This document shows positions 60,921 through 64,000 of a stretch of DNA of 64,000 nt, piece after piece. The notes beneath the pieces were generated by a model. That model ran no database searches. It was not told the origin of the DNA and saw only the letters and a list, made by a program, of their open reading frames with translations. The stretch spans positions 18,284,087-18,348,086 of the forward strand of contig CM119266.1 in assembly GCA_051294375.1 (NCBI GenBank). The letters run 5' to 3'. The stretch comes from Paraspadella gotoi. Its lineage: Eukaryota; Chaetognatha. Position numbers and translations under genes: made by a program. The first letter of the stretch is position 1; each line of letters opens with the position of its first letter.

Positions 60921-62799
60921 GTACCAATTTCATAAAGGAAAACAAATTTGAAAGAAAATGTGAGAAAAGAAATTCGCTCACGCGAAATCATAGAGGAGAA
61001 CGCGTGACGAAGAGAGAGGACCTGTAATGGAGAGAAATGAAATCAAATGAAAGAAAATTAGATTTAAAAACGAAAGAAAATTAGATTTAGGTAGGGAAAA
61101 AAATTAAGGAAATGAAAGGGAAAGGGAACTAAAATTAAAAAATGTAAAAATTAAATATTTTTTCCACATTACAATTACGAGGGTTCTACTGCTTAAATAA
61201 ATTACGGCTCTATGTATGTATAATACTATAATGTTATATAATAATGTTATATAATAATGTTATATTGCTTGTTTTTGATGCTCAACACGTAATGTTGTTG
61301 ATTTTGTATTCCTTATTCATAGAGAATCCTTTGGTTGATGTTTTCTGGTTTTTTCGGTTGTTGTTCGCAATGTGAAGAATAGCCGAGGAGAGTGCCTGGA
61401 CAAATAAGAGAGAGAGAGAGCGAGAGACAGCGAGCGAACGCTGGATCTCTGCATAAAGTCCCAGGATTCCTAAACTATCAGGATTCACAAAACCGAAACG
61501 AAAACTTCCCATCGATCACAATGATTCACCAATTGCACCATAGATCTTTAACGACCCCCCAATGATGCACCATAGATCAGGCTCATCCATTAAGATGCAT
61601 AATTTATCACCCGAGACGCTAAATTACCAAGTCTGTGGTGAGCAGGAATTTATGGCCAAAACGATTTTCCTTTCTTATCCGTTTTGCTTAAAGGTCTTCG
61701 ATGTCTTTATCTGACAGGATGACATTTGCTAAATCCAAAATGTCATTTTGTGATACAACTTTTTTTGGCTGAGAGTGTCAAGAATTGGCGCAAGTAAAAT
61801 AGATGTAAAAATGTAAAAAAAATTGTATATCTTTCCAACAATTCTCATATCGATGTTATTCACACAGTTCCAGTCAACTCTGTGACTGTGAGATGGAAAA
61901 CGTAAACATTCGCTTGGTGATAAATTTTCTCTTTGTCGATATTAGCCACGTCACTGCGTAAAAGCTTAAGAAATAGCGAGAGAGAGAGAGAGAGTTGGAC
62001 GGTCAGGTATCTTGGAGACTCATGGAGACTCAAGGTCTCGTGATAAAAAATCCATTTTGGTTTTGACCTCAGCTGAGGGCATTGGGGAAGGATTGTAGGG
62101 CATTGAAGAAGAATGGTAGGGCATTGGAGAAGGATTGTAGGGCATTGTGAAAAAAAGGGAAAGGCATTGTGTGAAAAAGCGGCATTTAGGAAGGATTTCC
62201 ATATGGTCAGTGGTCAAGTGACTATACAAATGTGAGACATTACCCAGTCTTCAAAGTCGGCGCAAATAGTTTTAGTAACAAATGGTAGAGAAAAAGAAAA
62301 AAGAAGATAAAAATAGAAAGGCGACTTCATCATATAATTTTTTATCGATAGTCAGTCACCGATGGTGATAAAAAATAACAGATGTGACCAGCAACGCGCT
62401 CAACGCCGGTTCTTGCTGATAATTGCTCAAATTTTATTGGCGCGGAAAATGTGTCATTATTTGACGCAGAAATCGAATCATCTGCGTCACAGAAAACGAA
62501 TTCGATTTTCGATATATCGAATCCGGGAAATCAAAGACTGAAGAGATAAGATTTGAAAGAAAGAGAGCGCGTTCTCCGAATTATGTCGAGTGAACCAAAT
62601 AAATTCTAATAAAACGGTATTGGTTTCTTTTTTCTCTGCAACCTTCGAGATCTGCGTTCCTATCGTTTTGAACTTTAAAGAAAATACTTAAGGTACATCA
62701 AATTACAGTTAAATTTGTTTCAATTAATTTGATATGTTTTGTTTATGCATATGTGTTTATAGAAATTACGAATAAATTGCAGAAGAAACTCATTTTTTT
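60921..62799. other. Non-coding, simple-sequence rich
   Basis: Contains a short tandem ATAATGTTAT array (61229-61265), GA runs (61409-61430, 61978-61995) and a tandem repeat of about 31 bp around GGATTGTAGGGCATTG (62077-62160). No exon of MFSD6 is recognised. Confidence 0.5.
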
Positions 62800-63090
62800 A
62801 GTCGGATCTGCTTTCAGCAGATCCCGACTATAATTCACTTTGTCGGTCCGTCCCCTCAATCTTGTCGGTAAATCACTTTCAACATGTCAGAACATCGAAT
62901 TATGATAAATTATGCAAAAAAACGATGTCCGTCTGTCCATCCATCCGTCCCACCTTAGCGAAAAACTCCAATTACTGGTGATTCGGTGGTTGAATTGGAA
63001 TGAAATTCTGTCTGTGGGTAAGAAAATGTGTGATGAAGCTGGATATAAAATTTCGATGAAATCGTACGAGCGAAAATAAGTTTAAATAAA
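62800..63090 (+). repeat. Repeat family R, uninterrupted copy
   Basis: Begins with a small hairpin (CGGATCTGCTTTCAGCAGAT) and contains TTCACTTTGTCGGTCCGTCC, CCACCTTAGC and GGTAAGAAAATGTGTGATG. Matches the two halves at 43617-43730 and 45784-45860, so it approximates the empty site of the foldback element. Confidence 0.6.
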
Positions 63091-64000
63091 AAAAATAAGT
63101 CGCATTTACTAAAATCTTTTTACTTATTTTAACTAATAATTACTTTAATCTTAATTGAATTAATTGATTGAGATGAAAGTTTGTGAAGAAGCAAAATATA
63201 AAGTTTTGATAGAATTGTGCCAGTGGAAATGAGTTTAAATGGAAAAAATATAAGTCACATTTACTTTAATCTTTATTATTTACGATTGTTTTAATTAATT
63301 AATGTGAAAAAATAATACAATTTTTAAAAAAATGATGCCAGTTAAAAAAATTGTTTTTAAAATTGTGATTTATCATCTGATTAGCTGATAACTGCTTAAT
63401 TTTCGTAAGCAGATCCGACATAGTTTGCTCAAGCTTTTTTTTTTCCCTCTTGCAAGTTTTGATTTAAATTAGACCCTTGAAAGCAAGAAAAAAAATTAGG
63501 AAAACAATGCCAGATCTGCTCGCAATCAGCTAATCAGATGATTAATCTTAAAATCTTTATTTAATAGACTAGAATTAAATATTTCGGCCAAGATTCCGAA
63601 GGTTAGCGTAAAATAATGTAATGTATTAAAAAGGGCACGGCCAAACGCGTTTCCTCTTCGACCTCGCGCTAAATTCGCGGGAAAAAAAAAGGTAAAATTA
63701 TCTTCTCGAAACTCTCGTCGTCGATTGGTCAAAGGCAGCCAATCCAGAGCCAGGGAAGAAGCTCACATTGTTGCGATCCAAAACGCGAAGGAGAACCGCG
63801 CGGCCCAACGCAGAAACAAGAATCTACTATCATCAATATTTATAGTTTTTTTTAATTTTAACTTGCCAACATTTTTTTAGTTTATTTTTTTCACGTTGTG
63901 GCCTTAATAAATATATTTGCTGTATTTAACTACTATCACTATTGTTGTTCACTTTAAGGCATTTGTTACGAAATAACGATCTTTTATAGTTTTTAACAGT
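63091..64000. other. AT-rich, no gene seen
   Basis: Short inverted repeats (ATCATCTGATTAGCTG at 63371 and CAGCTAATCAGATGAT at 63526) probably belong to repeat R or a relative. No coding exon is supported up to the end of the window. Confidence 0.45.

Overview
The window is nuclear DNA of an animal. Genes are split by GT-AG introns, exons are GC-richer than the AT-rich introns and spacers, and all recognisable host genes are metazoan families (MYT1, RASSF, CDC6, CRIP1, MFSD6, C2H2 zinc fingers). A RASSF protein that starts with a LIM domain is known from insects, so an arthropod, or at least a protostome, is the best guess. Five 10-N blocks (6833, 7170, 8350, 8670, 53917) break the sequence.

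Layout. 1-4547: AT-rich, with two unrecognised exon-like open stretches and a small inverted-repeat element. 4548-14770: a structurally complete Ty3/Gypsy-type LTR element with an envelope gene (LTR, primer site, gag, pol, palindromic tandem repeats, env, polypurine tract, LTR, 4-bp target duplication). 15230-21082 (+): a MYT1-family CCHHC zinc-finger gene in nine exons, 5' end missing. 21083-25060: two adjacent non-autonomous inverted-repeat DNA elements. 25116-28548 (-): a complete LIM-RASSF gene (8 exons, 692 aa). 28954-32964 (-): CDC6 (8 exons found). 34494-34992 (-): CRIP1 (3 exons, 76 aa). 37325-38482 and 39691-41433 (-): two C2H2 zinc-finger genes with a reverse-transcriptase remnant between them. 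43731-45775: a 2-kb foldback element with 8-bp target duplication nested in another repeat. 49793-60084 (+): the first four exons of an MFSD6-type transporter, whose introns are packed with microsatellites and minisatellites; it runs past the right edge. 60085-64000: repeats only.

The host genes do not form a pathway. CDC6 (replication licensing), RASSF (Hippo/MST scaffold) and CRIP1 lie in tandem on the minus strand, CDC6 and RASSF only about 400 bp apart. Exons were joined by hand from splice sites, reading phase and family resemblance. All junctions inside the RASSF, CRIP1, MYT1 and MFSD6 models keep phase; one CDC6 junction does not and is flagged. The most distinctive part is the env-bearing retroelement, with a palindromic repeat block between pol and env and an extra domain between RNase H and integrase.
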